DNA of 64,000 nt from Larimichthys crocea (Eukaryota; Chordata; Actinopteri; Sciaenidae): positions 16,864,410 to 16,928,409 of the forward strand of contig NC_040027.1 in NCBI RefSeq assembly GCF_000972845.2, given 5' to 3'. Below, piece after piece: positions 14,583 to 37,090 of the stretch (positions within the stretch are counted from its first letter, which is position 1; every line of letters begins with the position of its first letter). A program made the position numbers and the translations under genes. The notes under the pieces were generated by a model. The model was not told the origin of the DNA. It did not search any database and saw only the letters and a list, made by a program, of their open reading frames with translations.

Positions 14583-14790
14583 TTAAAGGTCCAGTGTGTA
14601 AGATAGGGGGCCTCTGTTTTCATAATAAGGCAGAAATGGAAAATTATATTCATAACTATGAATATAATGAGCCTTTTATATCTACAGTTGGAACCGGTCC
14701 TCTTACACAGAGGCCACAGTGTTTCTACAGAAGCCTGGAACAGATCAAAAAAATGATTGGCATGCCTCACACAATTTTAAAGTAAGTACA
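14583..14790 (+). mobile_element. MITE-like fish repeat
   Basis: TTAAAGGTCCAGTGTGTAAGAT is the familiar terminal sequence of an abundant fish non-autonomous element. The body (GGCAGAAATGGAAAATTATATTCATAACTATG, then GTTTCTACAGAAGCC) follows the same consensus. The far terminal repeat is not clearly present, so the copy is truncated. Confidence 0.6.
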
Positions 14791-14799
14791 GTTTTGATC

Positions 14800-17700
14800 T
14801 GTATACTTTATACTCATTTAGAGCTACACAAGTTCCAGCCTTTTTTGAGTTTCATGGGCTCCTGACTGCAGTGTCGCTTTGCAGTCTAAACTAGACATTT
14901 TCACACCACAGTAGTTACATAAATGACTGCAGTCAAAACACACATGGATGGATAATTTTACATTCCATGCTGGTAAAACTCGAGGGAACTGCTACTAAAT
15001 GCTGAAAGTTGCCTCAGTGTTGACCACTCATTCACTCATCACTCACTGACCCTCAATCATAATTTCAGTTAATACAGAATAAGTTAGTGACAGGCACAAA
15101 CAACTCGAGTGAGTAGTGAGGGAAACGACGACATGGAGTGATTGAACTGTTTTCTGAAATGGGAGGTACAGGCGCGACACAAACACACAAATGCAATTAT
15201 CTTTCCAAAGTGCCGTCAGATAGTCCATTCCAGAAGTACACGAGCAGAGTTGTTCAAATGGCTAAAAACAAGTATCCACTTGTGGCGGCCCTCTCCAGAC
15301 AAACAGGGATTGCACTGGTTTATTGCTCACACATCTTAAGGGGGAGATTGGAGTGGAAAGATTCACATACAAAAGGTTTGACTTTGACAAAAGAGAGCAC
15401 AGTTTACATTGCATTGTTTTCATCTCCTACCGATGCTCCATGTTTGTTTCTCTCAGTCAAGGAGCAAAAGACTATTTTGTCATTTAGGTATTATCAGTAT
15501 CCAGTATTGCTGTATACCCTTTTTTCATGCTGAAGCGTTGATCATTAGAAATGTATTCATTCCTCTATGATCCATCTATGGCATCTTTCGTGCATGGAGT
15601 GCTGGAGCCTTTCCCAGCTGACATGGGTCACCTGCAGAACTGTGAATGTGCCGCCTGCCCAGTGCAAAATTAGATGCTTGAGGGAGCAGCATCTGAAGGA
15701 CAGTAGGATCAGCAAAGCTTGTCCTTTAGATGACTTCAAGCTACTTTCCAAAAGCTACTTGTACACAGCTGTGATGACCTGAACTCAAAAATATTCTGCC
15801 TTGCCCTTCTTTCTGGTTCTAGGTCAAAAGAATGTTTTCATCTTTTCTCTGCAGCCTATAGTTTTAGTTTCATCTCTCTCTTTTCATAGCATATCGTCTG
15901 TCTTTTAAGGAGCACCAATGCTGATAAACACATCCTCCAAATTAACCAACAAAATATGTTTGTCCATGCCCTTAAGAATGACATGAAGACACTGTTTCTG
16001 ATCTGACAGCAGGATACTTTCCAAACAATAAAAAAATAAATCTGTTCTATGATGTAACAACACTATGGCTTAACTTTCAGCTTTAATTTACTTTTAGGCA
16101 CAAAAACAACATTGTTAGATTTAGGGAAACATCAAGATTTGTGATTCTTTCAAAGGGACCGTTCAACAGTAGTTTGTCATGGCTGGTTAGGTCTGACTAC
16201 AAGCTCTACATCGATGTCCATGCTACACTGAGCAGTAGGTCAATGTCCCCATATCCCCTGACCCTCTGCATCACACAAGACGTAGCCTCACTCTTATAGT
16301 CGTTGTTCCCTCACTTGTCTCTTTGAGGGAGAGTTCTAGCAAAATTTGAAACTGTGGTTACCTTTAAGGTTATAACATCATCATCATGTTTACAGTAATA
16401 AACACATGGGAAAGATTATGGAACGATCGTCATGATTTAAAAGAACAATGTTGACTTGTGTTTGGAACAGGGTTGGAAGAGGGTATCACTTAAAAATAAA
16501 AATATGTTGTTTTGGTGCATTTATGATTTTGCCATTGTTTCTCTTGCGAGGAAGAACTGTAGTAGTAGTTTTCAGGAGAAAATTGGATGCATATATCTCG
16601 ATTGTGACCCTGAATGACCTGCAGATGGTAAACAAGTCCCCCGCCACTCAAACATATGTTTTGCATACTGTTACCTCACTTGGATGTTTGACCTTCACTG
16701 TGAAGAATAATGCAATGTATGCATGTGTAATTATGTTTTTAAGTCTTCTAGGGGGACATTTCTCTTTGCTTTGCTTTGTTTACCTATAAGCATAATTTTA
16801 TGACACTAGTGTCCAATATCCCCTATAGAGACACATGCTAAACCACATAACTCCCCGTTAAAAGAGTTATGTTTATGTTTGCTTTTCTGCCTTTGTTCAG
16901 CTTCATGTCTTTAAGTATGTCTCCTGTGCATTACTTATTGGGGCTATGTGTTTTGTTGAGAGCTACTGAAAACTGAACTCAAATTTTATGTGTCAGCATA
17001 CTTGGGAAATAAAGTTGATTCTCGGTCTGATCTTATCAATTATTAAACTTGCTAACATTTATACTTTTGAGTTGTTTTTGTAAAGAGTCAATTCTGTCTG
17101 AAGGAGTCATATATAATCTTAGATAACCTAAGGTTACACCCTGTTGTTTGATAAGACAAATGTGTGTTTATTTGCTTCATTTATTATTTATGCCGCATTT
17201 TTGCTGTTTGCCATGATGATACCTTGAAGAGGCTCCAGGGGACGGGATGCTTGTGTTCCCTCTCTGTGATTTATGATTTTTATTTATGATCAAGAAAGTA
17301 CAAATGTGTTGTGAGTTTATTCTGGGGCTCTCAAGAACATCTTTTAAAAACTGTTGTGATGTGAGTACTGGGATGTGACAGAGTGTTATTCATTCAGACA
17401 GAAGTTCAGTATTATTATCACTACTCTCAGGAGACTGTAAACTAACTAAATAGAATATGTTTTGCTGTTAAAAAAAACTGATATATGTATGTGATGCTTT
17501 GGCTCTCAAATGAGGAGTAAATGAGGGCAAGGATCAAGGCAAGAGAGCAAAAGAGAGAATGGGAGACTCTGGATAAATCACAGACATGCCAGACTTCAGG
17601 CCTGCATGCCTTTCTGAGGATCAGACTGGAGGAAATATGTGGATACGGTATGTCAGACTTCTGTCTCTTTCTGTCACACAGTACCAGCAGAACACGCACT

Positions 17701-19720
17701 TCTCTTAAAGTGTGCACAACAAATTTCCACAATATACATTCCCAGGGATAGATGTTGTGGGAGAGAGCACATCATCCCTAAAGTTTGGTGTCATTTCAAT
17801 CCATAGTCAATTACTCAAGTAGAGCAGCCTGCCATTTCTCCCTGTCAATCATTCTGTGTGAGTGTTTTCAAATATGACAGCACGCTGAGAGCTACAGCAC
17901 AACGCTAGACAAGCAAATCAGGTGCGATGGCATTAAATGAGAACATTTTGCACAGTCCTGATCTCACAGGTAATTAATACTGTCACATTTGTTTAATTTG
18001 CTATGCTTTGCTGTGGATATTAAGCATGCGGGTGGATCTGTGTCCACTTTAGACCTAATGGCTTTCTACCTCTGTTGCTAATGCTTCTGGCCCCCCGAAC
18101 TCCCATCCTCTAGTTTCCTCCCAGAATATGAATCATGAGATAATTTTATGCTTTTCAAAGAGCACTTATGACACCAGTATGCCCATACAATTAATCACAT
18201 GATGGACAGTCTATCACGTGAACAGAGATGAGGATAAATATGGTGCACGTGTACGCACACAATGAACATCCTGCATTCACCATTTTATTACATTTGGTAA
18301 CATAATTAAACAGTATATTTCATTGGTGTTCATTTCATCATTTGCGTTCTGTTTGTTCATTGCCACTGAGAGTTAAAAAAAACCTGGCCTTTGAAGGAAA
18401 ACAGAACTGCAGCCCTTGATGATTTCCCTTCCCACGAAACTCTTATCTTTGACGCAGCTTATTTTGTTGTTTCTCCCACTGCTTCTTTGTGTCTCTGTAT
18501 ATGTACTTAAAAGCCACACAGTTCGAGAAAAAAAGGGTTCAATTAAATGGAACGGAAGAAGATAAATGTATGGTACCAAATGTATGCATGTAGGTTAGTT
18601 TCATTGGTGACTAATGGGGCAATTATCCTAGAATGAATTATTTCACATTGAAAGAGCCCATGAAGAAAAGTAATGCTGACATTGTGGCCTGAAAATCTCT
18701 GAGAGCTCAACATTATCATTGCTTCATTCAGTAAAGGCTAAATTTCAATAGTTGAGTATTACTTTTATTTATGGCATTTAGCTCTAATAGTATGAATAAA
18801 AATCAATACATTTTTTTTACTCTGTGTCATCCTATTCATCCATAAACTAATGGCTACCTTGGGCCTGCATACCTCTGACCAGAGAGGGAATGTCAAGTGT
18901 GATGTTTCTATTTCCTGATGTCATTTCTTTTTGCTTGGCTTCATGCTGTCATTAGCTACCTCTCAAGATATAACTGTAGCTTCTTCTTTTTTTTTTTTTG
19001 CTGCTGAGTCACTGGCACTTTCACATTTCTCAGACACGTTGTTTCCTTCACAAAATAGTGATTCTCCTACTGCAGGAAAGCTGACCTGATGAACCGATCG
19101 AGAGTGCAGGTCACAGAGGTGTGGCTGATGAAGGAGTCGAATATGTTTTTAAATATTATATATTAATTATCCAGTAAGTCTGTCATTCTGATTTTGTTTA
19201 ACCTGATGTGCAAAACTAATTTTGACCTCAAGTTGATCTTTGATCGCTGCCTTACAGGGGGCCTGGACTCCAGGTTGGAAACTACTGTTTCATGGGTCTG
19301 GTGTGCTGGAAGTTTATGGAAGTGAAGCTGGAGTACCATCTGCTGGGGAAATCAGGTAATAATCCAGGTAATATGAAGTGAAAAAACAAATACAGAGGAA
19401 TCTCCCGCCAATGCAAGAAAATCTACTGTTCTTTGCATTTTTTCATCCTCAGCATAGAGGTTGACGACTGTTTCTTACATTTAAATAATGTGTTCACCCA
19501 CATTTTGATCCACTGCCAGCTTCCTCATATGACATGACATATTTAGGGCAGAGGTTTTTTTTATATATTCCTTGATAATTTTATGCCAATATTAATGTAT
19601 TATTATTAATTAATTTTACACAGTCACATAGTATTTTTACTTTTGTTCACCCCTTTTTCCACGGACAACTTAAAATACAGGGATTAACTACAGAGCAGGT
19701 GCAGTAAGCAAACAAAAACA
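14800..19720. other. Gene-free DNA upstream of eef2
   Basis: No recognisable gene. A degenerate retroposon-type tail (GGGAAATAAAGTTGATTCTCGGTCTGATC) occurs at about 17006-17034. Open frames up to 131 codons (15138-15533) show no domain. Confidence 0.4.
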
Positions 19721-19734
19721 AAGATTGCTCAATA

Positions 19735-19870
19735 TATTAATGTCTTTGGACTGTGGGAGGAAGCCAGAGTGCCCAGAGAGAACCCACACAGACAACATGC
19801 AACTTAGAAAATGGAGGTTCAAACCTTCTTGCTGTGAGGTGACAGTGCTAACCACCATGCAACCCAAGCA
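19735..19870 (+). mobile_element. LINE/SINE fragment
   Basis: TCTTTGGACTGTGGGAGGAAGCCAGAGTGCCCAGAGAGAACCCACACAGACAACATGCAA...CTTCTTGCTGTGAGGTGACAGTGCTAACCACC is a well-known conserved block of vertebrate L2-related repeats. It is only about 130 bases long and decayed. Confidence 0.7.
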
Positions 19871-19879
19871 CAGAAGTAT

Positions 19880-21090
19880 TAGCATTTATATAATAAACTT
19901 GAAGTACACGGTAGTTTGTCTCTCAGATGTAGTGGAGTACCAGTATAAAGTAGTATAAAATGGATATACTCCAAGTAAAGGCACCTCAAAACTGAACTTA
20001 AGCATAGTACTGGACTAAATGGACTCGGAGGGAGTTCTGTGTGTGGCATCATTGCTGTGCAGTCACAACTTTGAATGTAACACATGCCAGTTTTACATTT
20101 AGAGCTGAGATCTAACTACCAACAATTAAGTGAGAAGACAAATTTATCTACACTTTAAACTGGATTGAGGCATTTTGCAGTGGGCCAGCTGCACCTGATG
20201 GGACAAATCCATACTTAACATGCATACCTGATATATACACAAACAAACTTTGAATAAAGACCATCAAAAGGACTTGCATAGCATTTATTCGGCTGTGATC
20301 TCCAGAATGAACTGCAGGGTTATTGTTAGATTTAGTGCTACAGCCACCTAGTGGAGAGGAAGAGGAAGGGGGGGAAAAAGCAGAGTCTTGACATGTGAGG
20401 ACAAAACACTCTGAGCAGGTTAAGTAGGGCAAGTAAGCCATCTTGTTTAATGCAACCTAACATAACCTCTGGCATTTCACTGCGGTTGGAAATTCAAAGT
20501 TAGTTCAGCACCAAAGGCTGGGTGAAACTTTAGCGTTTATGTAGTAGTAGTGTTTATGTCATTCCTCTATTAAGTTTCACAAATCAACAATGTAAATAAA
20601 ATGTATCTTTTTTTTATGTAATGCAAACAGCTCATTGCACTTAGTTTGTTTTAGTATTTGCATTTCTTTCTTTTTTTTTTTAATACTTTATTGTGTCAAA
20701 AAATGATTACGTTTAACAATTACTTTCCAAATCGTCACACTTTTTTTCCCCCCACCCTGTGTATGTGTGAATAAAAACCTTCAAATCATAAACAACCAAA
20801 TACACAAACAAAAAAACAAACATAAACATACATTATTATTATCATATTATTTGCATTTCAGTCAAATGTATCTATTAAAAAAAAGAATAAATAAACCTCC
20901 AGGATATAAGTAAACTACAGGCAAGAACAGAGAAGATTAATGTGTTGGTTAAACGTACATTAGATGTTTAGATTTAGTGATATTTAAAATAATAAATGAT
21001 ACGCAACAGGGTCTGAAAAGCTGCAAGAAGAAGCCACATGGGTATGAGCGTCACGCTGCGTACGTAAGGACGCACGGGGCTGTGACGCAC
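19880..21090. other. Upstream flank of eef2
   Basis: AT-rich with no recognised gene. A T-run at 20669-20682 followed by A-rich sequence (to about 20.85 kb) resembles another retroposon end on the minus strand. Composition turns CpG-rich only from about 21.05 kb, at the eef2 promoter. Confidence 0.4.
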
Positions 21091-21093
21091 GTC

Positions 21094-21213
21094 TTATAAA
21101 GCCCTGCTTTCTGACGTCAGCGGCCTCTTCCCTGCCTATGCCCTCGTGAGGTGGGCAGCGTAAAATTTCCTGTCTCTTTTCGCCACTAAGCGAATCCGAA
21201 ACCATCCGTCAAA
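21094..21213 (+). promoter_or_regulatory. eef2: eef2 core promoter and 5' UTR: CRE, TATA box, TOP-type start
   Basis: A TATA box (TTATAAA, 21094-21100) lies 30 bases upstream of a C-plus-pyrimidine run (CCTCTTCCCT, 21124-21133). That is the expected start and 5' terminal oligopyrimidine tract of a translation-factor mRNA. A perfect CRE palindrome TGACGTCA sits between them at 21112-21119. The leader would be about 90 nt and ends AAAATGG at the start codon. TOP mRNAs of the translation machinery are controlled by mTOR/LARP1; that this applies here is inference from the motif. The exact start site is predicted, not measured. Confidence 0.75.
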
Positions 21214-28157
<6,944 letters not shown>

Positions 28158-28330
28158 AAGCCTCAGACCCCACCTTGCTTTTGCCTCATTCCTCTTTTCC
28201 CAACCAATTTAAGCCTACGTTGTGGGACCGGACTGTACAGAACACAGTGAGCACTAATGTTTGCCAAAAGGATTGACAATAAAGAATAAACTACAAAAAT
28301 TGTAAACGATAAATAAAGGAACATAAAAAC
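28158..28330 (+). terminator. eef2: eef2 3' UTR with clustered poly(A) signals
   Basis: Three AATAAA hexamers follow the stop codon (28278-28283, 28285-28290, 28312-28317), which puts the cleavage site near 28.3 kb and gives a short 3' UTR of roughly 150 nt. The same signals, partly eroded, recur in the damaged copy near 34.27 kb. Confidence 0.75.
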
Positions 28331-29559
28331 TTGAATGAGTCTGGAGTTTTTGTTTTTAGGGGCAAAATTGACTTTTCAGGTGAACTTAAGGCAGGTTTTG
28401 GTTTCAATCGGGCAGCTTTCTTTAACACCCATTTCTCCTTGTGCATGTTAAATATGTAGTCGTGTTTCTAAGGAGGGGCAAGGATGTGCAGTATTCTGGA
28501 GACTGAAACTTTGTCTTTAGGTGAATATGGTACAGCTGAAGTCTGCAAGGTCTTCCATGCAAGAAATACAACTACAAAAGTCTGTCAAGTGGGACAAGAA
28601 CACTTGGATTAAATTTGTTTTGTTACATGGTTTGCAGATATTGGGTATACTTAACATAAGCTTTCATCTTAAGCCATTTTCTGATGTTTTGTAATCCGTA
28701 TTTTATAAACTACTACTGTTGGAAACCCTACATACAATTTACAAAGCCAACAATCAACAAAATCCTACATATTAGGTGGTAAGCCATAATTTGACCTTCC
28801 TGTAATTGCAATGTTTGCCTGTTATTTTAATGTGCCAAGTTAAGTAATTACTTTCTTAGGAATCACATGACTTAACATCGCTCAAAAGTTCTTGCAATAA
28901 CTTAGAATATCTTGTCATAGCTATAGTTAACCACCATACTGAGTTGTAGTTGTTGTAGGGCTCTATCCTTCAAGGGCAACCAAACAAGCTCTTGGAGTTG
29001 CTGTTTGCCCTCAGGTTCTTGTTGTTCTGTGAGCAGGGGTGCAGCACTGTGGGAAGAAAGGCACTGAGTATACAGGAACCCACACAAATACTACAATGAA
29101 TTGCTGGTAGCGGCTCATCGTGCAAGTAAATGTAAAAGGTCCTGAATTTTGTGCTACGTCCTTGTCTGCAATACGAAGTTTGTCTTAAAATGTTTCCCAG
29201 ACAAGAAACTATGAAACGATTTGAGTATTTAAAGCAGTGGCAACAAGAGAAGCGGTCATCAGCCCAAGACTTCCTTTTAAAAATTGCTGTTTTAGCCAGA
29301 AACCTAATTTTGTTAAACTGTAACAACGGGGCACATGGTGGAAATAAATCCTATGCTGGGAGAATTTATTGTTGTGTAACTGATGAAAATGTATTTGTAT
29401 ACAAACATTTGTCCATGCAAACTAATATGATCTACTTGTCAAGACATGTATTTGACAGAATAGCCAGGTAAGATATTGGTCTGTTTTCTGATGTTTCTAA
29501 TTTTATTAGTTTTTACTGGAGGCACACGCTCAGGCCTGTATTGGCTCGTTGCAGTTCCT
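28331..29559. other. Intergenic sequence downstream of eef2
   Basis: No exon of a known gene was recognised here. Short open frames on both strands lack codon signal and recognisable domains. The whole stretch is repeated, with many small deletions, at about 34.33-35.50 kb. Confidence 0.5.
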
Positions 29560-30170
29560 ACCTCTGACCAGTGGAGGACAGAATGACTGAGCTGACCCGG
29601 ACCGATACTGCGCATGCGCAACCCAACAAAGATGAGCTTGGATCAAGATGGCTCAGCTAGTTAAATGTGTTACGGTGCATTATTTTATGTGATAACCGCC
29701 CCATAAACACATGAACGTCTCACACATATATGTCATCATACGTCTCACCCCATCATGTCACCATATCACATGATACTGCAACCAAGAAGACGTTTAAACG
29801 CGAAAATTTAAGACATCGTTTTTTTTCCCCAGATTTTCCGACGGCGGAAGTGGCTAACGAGGGGAGCCATCTTGCTTCCTTCTCCTCTCTGGTCTGTTGA
29901 GAATTGCGCATGCGCATTACCGATCTAGCGGCGGCGACAGTTAACGGTCATAATGTTCTAAACCGACATTTCTGCGATTTGTTCGCTACAAAGTGTTTTT
30001 AAAAGTCCCCCAGGAGAAAGAGAAGAGTAGTGTCTTTCCACAGACTGTATGAAAACGATGTCTGGGTGAACAACGGGGTATTTTTTTTTACGAGAAAGCT
30101 CAGCTGACATAATAGCGATGGCAATAACGGCTACTTCCGGCGAAGACTTTCAAAATAAAACTCAAGACAA
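29560..30170. promoter_or_regulatory. CpG/NRF1-rich promoter-like patch
   Basis: Two perfect NRF1-type palindromes TGCGCATGCGCA (29609-29620 and 29905-29916), two YY1-like AAGATGGC cores (29645-29652 on +, and GCCATCTT at 29866-29873, i.e. on -), and an ETS-like CGGAAGTG (29845-29852) sit within 320 bases in an otherwise AT-rich region. Such a cluster is typical of a housekeeping or bidirectional CpG promoter. No coding first exon was found on either side, and the hmg20b start is far to the right. The transcript could be a noncoding RNA, possibly on the minus strand, where a CAGAG|GTAGG-like donor occurs near 29.56 kb. A damaged copy is at 35.5-36.2 kb. Confidence 0.45.
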
Positions 30171-30676
30171 ACGCCTCGTGGTGGACAAAGTTATTTTAGT
30201 GTGTTCAAGCGACAAACATCGTGAATTTTAAACAAACTTCAAACACATTTCATATATAAATAGTATTATATTTTTGTTATCTTATCAACCTCCCAATAAT
30301 AAAATATTGCTGTGACTTTTGTTTACAGCCTAATTTAATTGTATCCCCATTTGTAGTTCTGTCTCATATCTTTATAAAACATTTTAATTTCTACGTTCAC
30401 TTTCTGTGTTTTATGTAGTTTTCTATTTGTATAAAACATTTTTATTTCTACGGCCACTTTATTTTTTTATATATAGTTTTCTAGTTGTATAGATGTTTAG
30501 CACGGGTTAACTTATTAACACAGTTATATATTTATTTTCTATTTAATTCCCCTGCACATTGTTTTTATTTCTCTGTACATATTTAAATTTAGATCTACCT
30601 CAGGTTAAATGTAACGTATGGTTACTGTGTTATAGATTAATTCTAATGTATGTTCAGTGTATGTTTGCGTGCTGCT

Positions 30677-30677
30677 A

Positions 30678-30740
<63 letters not shown>
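30677..30740. repeat. (TATC)n microsatellite
   Basis: About sixteen uninterrupted TATC units. The corresponding tract in the damaged copy (36600-36670) has the same unit but contains a GATC variant and dropped bases. Confidence 0.95.
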
Positions 30741-30817
30741 AATGTACGAATATAGGGGAGCACTGTAAAACAAAAAATACTTAAATATGTTGAAGAAAAT
30801 AACGGACAGGTCAGTAA

Positions 30818-31140
30818 CTTTTATTTTTTTTAAGTATATCTTTATTAATAATTATGCTTCACATCTTATTCACATATACAGCATTTTCTCCTTTTTTCCC
30901 TTTTTTGAACCTTTAGCGCAGTATTCAGTCAGTCACAAGCATTGGTAGCAACAATAATTAATAACCTAAAATAGAAAGCAAGTAGACATTGCAATAATAA
31001 AAAATTTTTTTTAAAAAAGCAAAGAAAACAAAAAAGGAATAGAAATGAAAATAGCAAAACAGACAGCAACACCTCTCCTTCAACATTCAGCTATTATTCC
31101 TTGGTCTGGGAAGGACCTTTCCAAAGTATGTTTGTTAGGG
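30818..31140 (-). mobile_element. Poly-T-headed, possible antisense retroposon 3' end
   Basis: The stretch opens with T-rich sequence and continues with an A-rich, gene-free tail, as expected of a retrotransposon 3' end inserted on the minus strand. A near-identical stretch is at 46253-46620. The family is not recognised. That repeat alone does not prove dispersal, because both copies belong to the duplicated locus. Confidence 0.3.
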
Positions 31141-31194
31141 ACTTAACATAAATTTAAAGTATTTGTATTTTACTTGAGTATTTCCTGTACGTGC

Positions 31195-31330
31195 TGGTCC
31201 CAAAATCAACCAATCACGACTCTGCGTGCCGACCAATCAGATGACAGACGGCGTCCTCTTCCTGTTTGGTCAGGGGGATCATCGGGTGAGCATCGAGAGG
31301 TTTAAAACTATAAATGATTGTTTACAATTT
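31195..31330 (+). promoter_or_regulatory. hmg20b: First copy of the hmg20b promoter, cut off at a poly-T junction
   Basis: Two CCAAT boxes (31210-31214 and 31233-31237) match the pair upstream of the intact hmg20b at 46681 and 46704. The match runs through the TTTAAAACTATAAATGATTG segment and stops at TTTACAA (about 31327), where a poly-T run leads into eef2 intron 7 sequence. Here the promoter therefore drives no hmg20b exon. I read this as a contig end joined wrongly. Confidence 0.7.
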
Positions 31331-34340
<3,010 letters not shown>

Positions 34341-36599
34341 TTTTGTTTTTAGGGGCAAAATTGACTTTTCAGGTGAACTTAGGCAGATTTTGGTTTCAAA
34401 TCGGGCAGCTTCTCTTTAACACCCATTTCTCTTCTCTTGTGCATGTTAAATATGTAGTCGTGTTTCTAGGGGGTGCAAGGATTGCATATTCTGGGAGACT
34501 GAAACTTTGTCTTTAGGTGAATATGGTACAGCTGAGTCTGCAAGGTCTCCATGCAAGAAATACACTACAAAAGGTCAAGTGGGACAAGAACACTGGATTA
34601 AATTTGTTTTTGTTACATGGTTTGCAGATATTGGGTATACTTAACATAAGTTCATCTTAAGCCATTTCTGATGTTTTTTATCCGTATTTTATAAACTACT
34701 ACTGTTGGAACCCTACATACAATTACAAACCAACAATCAACAAATCCTACATATTAGGTGGTAAGCCATAATTTGACTTCCTGTAATTGCAATGTTTGCC
34801 GGTTATTTTAATGTGCCAAGTTAAGTAATTACTTTCTTGGAATAACATGACTAACATCGCTCAAAAGTTCTTGCAATAACTTAGAATATCTTGTCATAGC
34901 TATAATTAACCACCAACTGAGTTGTACTTGTAGGGCTCTATCCTTCAAGGGCAACCAAACAAGCTCTTGGAGTTGCTGTTTGCCCTCAGTTCTTGTTTTT
35001 CTGTGAGCAGGGGTGCACACTGTGGGAAGAAAGGCACTGAGTATACAGGAACCCACACAAATACTACAATGAATTGCTGGTAGCGGCTCATCGTGCAAGT
35101 AAATGTAAAAGGTCCCGAATTTTGTGCTACGTCCTTGTCTGCAATACAAAATTTGTCTTAAAATGTTTCCCAGAGAAGAAACTATGACTTGATTATTTAA
35201 AGCAGTGCCAACAAGAGAAGCCGTCATCAGCCCAAGACTTCCTTTTAAAAATTGCTGTTGTAGCCAGAAACCTATTTTTGTTATAAACTGTAACACGGGG
35301 CACATGGTGGAAATAAATCCTATGCTGGGTTAATGCTGGGAGAATTTTTTGTTGTGTAACTGATGAAATATATTTGTATACAAACATTTGTCCATGCAAA
35401 CTAATATGACTACTTGTCAAGACGTGTATTTGACAGAATAGCCAGGTAAGATATTGGTCTGTTTCCTGATGTTCTCATTTTATTAAAGTTTTTACTGGAG
35501 GCACACGCTCAGGCCTGTATTGGCTCGTTGCAGTTCCTACCTCTGACCAGTGGAGGACAGAATGACTGAGCTGACCCGGACCGATACTGCGCATGCGCAA
35601 CCCAACAAAGATGAGCTTGGATCAAGATGGCTCAGCTAGTTAAATGTGTTACGGTCATTATTTTATGTGATAACCGCCCCATAAACACAGAACGTCCACA
35701 CATATATGTCATCATAACGTCCACCCATCATGTCACCATATCACATGATACTGCAACCAAGAAGACGTTTAAAAACGAATTTAAGTACATCGTTTTTTTC
35801 CAGATTTCCGACGGCGGAAGTGGCTAACGAGGGGAGCCATCTGCTTCCTTCTCCTCTCTGGTCTGTTGAATTGCGCATGCGCATTCCGATCTAGCGGCGC
35901 GAAAGTTAACGGTCATAATAAGTTCTAAACCGACATTTGCGATTTGTCGCTACAAAGTGTTTTTAAAGTCCTAAAGGAGAAAGGGAAGAGTAGTGTCTTT
36001 CCACAGACTGTATGAAAACGATGTCTGGGTGAACAACGGGGTATTTTTTTACGAGAAAGCTCAGCTGACATAATAGCGATGGCAATAACGGCTACTTCAG
36101 CGGCGAAGACTTTCAAAATAAAACTCAAGACAAACCCTCGTGGTGGACAATTATTTTAGTGTGTTCAAGGACAAAAAACTCAACCACATTTTCATATAAT
36201 GTATTATATTTTTGTTATCTTATCAACCTCCATAATAAAATATGCTGTGACTTTGTTTACAGCCTAATTATTGTATCCCTTGTAGTTCTGTCTCATATCT
36301 TTAAAAACTTTATTTCTACGTTCACTTCGTGTTTTTATGTAGTTTCTATTTGTATAAAACTTTTATTTCTACGGCCACTTATTTTTTTATATATAGTTTT
36401 CTAGTTGTATAGATGTTAGCACGGGTTAACTTATTAAACACAGTTATATATTTATTTTCTATTTAATTCCCCTGCACAATTTTTATTTCTCTGTACATAT
36501 TTAAATTTAGATCTACCTCAGGTTAATTGTAACGTATGGTTACTGTGTTATAGATTAATTCTAATGTATGTTCAATGTAGTGTTGCGTGCTGCTACTAC

Positions 36600-36644
<45 letters not shown>

Positions 36645-36796
36645 GATCTATCATCTATCTATCTTTATCAAATGTACGAATATAGGGGAGCACTGTAAAA
36701 CAAAAAATACTATATGTTGAAGAAAATAATGGACTAACATAATTTTTTGTTTTTTATTATATCTTTATTAATAATATGCTTCACATCTTTAGCAAC
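34341..36796. repeat. Damaged second copy of the eef2-hmg20b intergenic region
   Basis: This follows 28.33-30.86 kb in order, including the NRF1-type palindromes (first at 35588-35599) and the TATC satellite (36600-36670), with frequent small deletions. It stops in the sequence equivalent to about 30.86 kb, directly at the run of Ns. Confidence 0.88.
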
Positions 36797-36806
36797 NNNN
36801 NNNNNN
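36797..36806. other. Assembly gap (10 Ns)
   Basis: Ten unknown bases. The left flank corresponds to about 30.86 kb and the right flank to about 46.77 kb of the good copies. The gap therefore replaces roughly the retroposon tail and the hmg20b CCAAT promoter in the damaged copy. Confidence 0.99.
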
Positions 36807-37090
36807 CGCGAGTTTAAAACTATAAATGATGTTTACAAAGGCTGTCACGGTGCCTGCGTGAACAAACATCATTACATGCACGGTACACGTTTCCACGCGT
36901 TAATCTTTCTCCTCACGACGTCAGTGTTTTGTCCGGACATTGTCGCCTGTGTAGCCTCACTGCACTGTTAGCTGTTAGCCGAAGAATCGGCTCCTCTACG
37001 AGGAAAAACAAACAATACTGAAATTACTTTATTTATTTATTTATTTTACAACTGTTTACACTTTTAAAGGCAATCCCACGGACGAAGATC

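Noticed and set aside
15138..15533. 131-codon frame upstream of eef2
   Set aside because: No domain, promoter or splice support, and a second frame over the same bases is also open. Treated as chance.
30677..30740. Regular short repeats as a possible CRISPR-like array
   Set aside because: The unit is four bases with no spacers. It is a simple microsatellite in a vertebrate genome.
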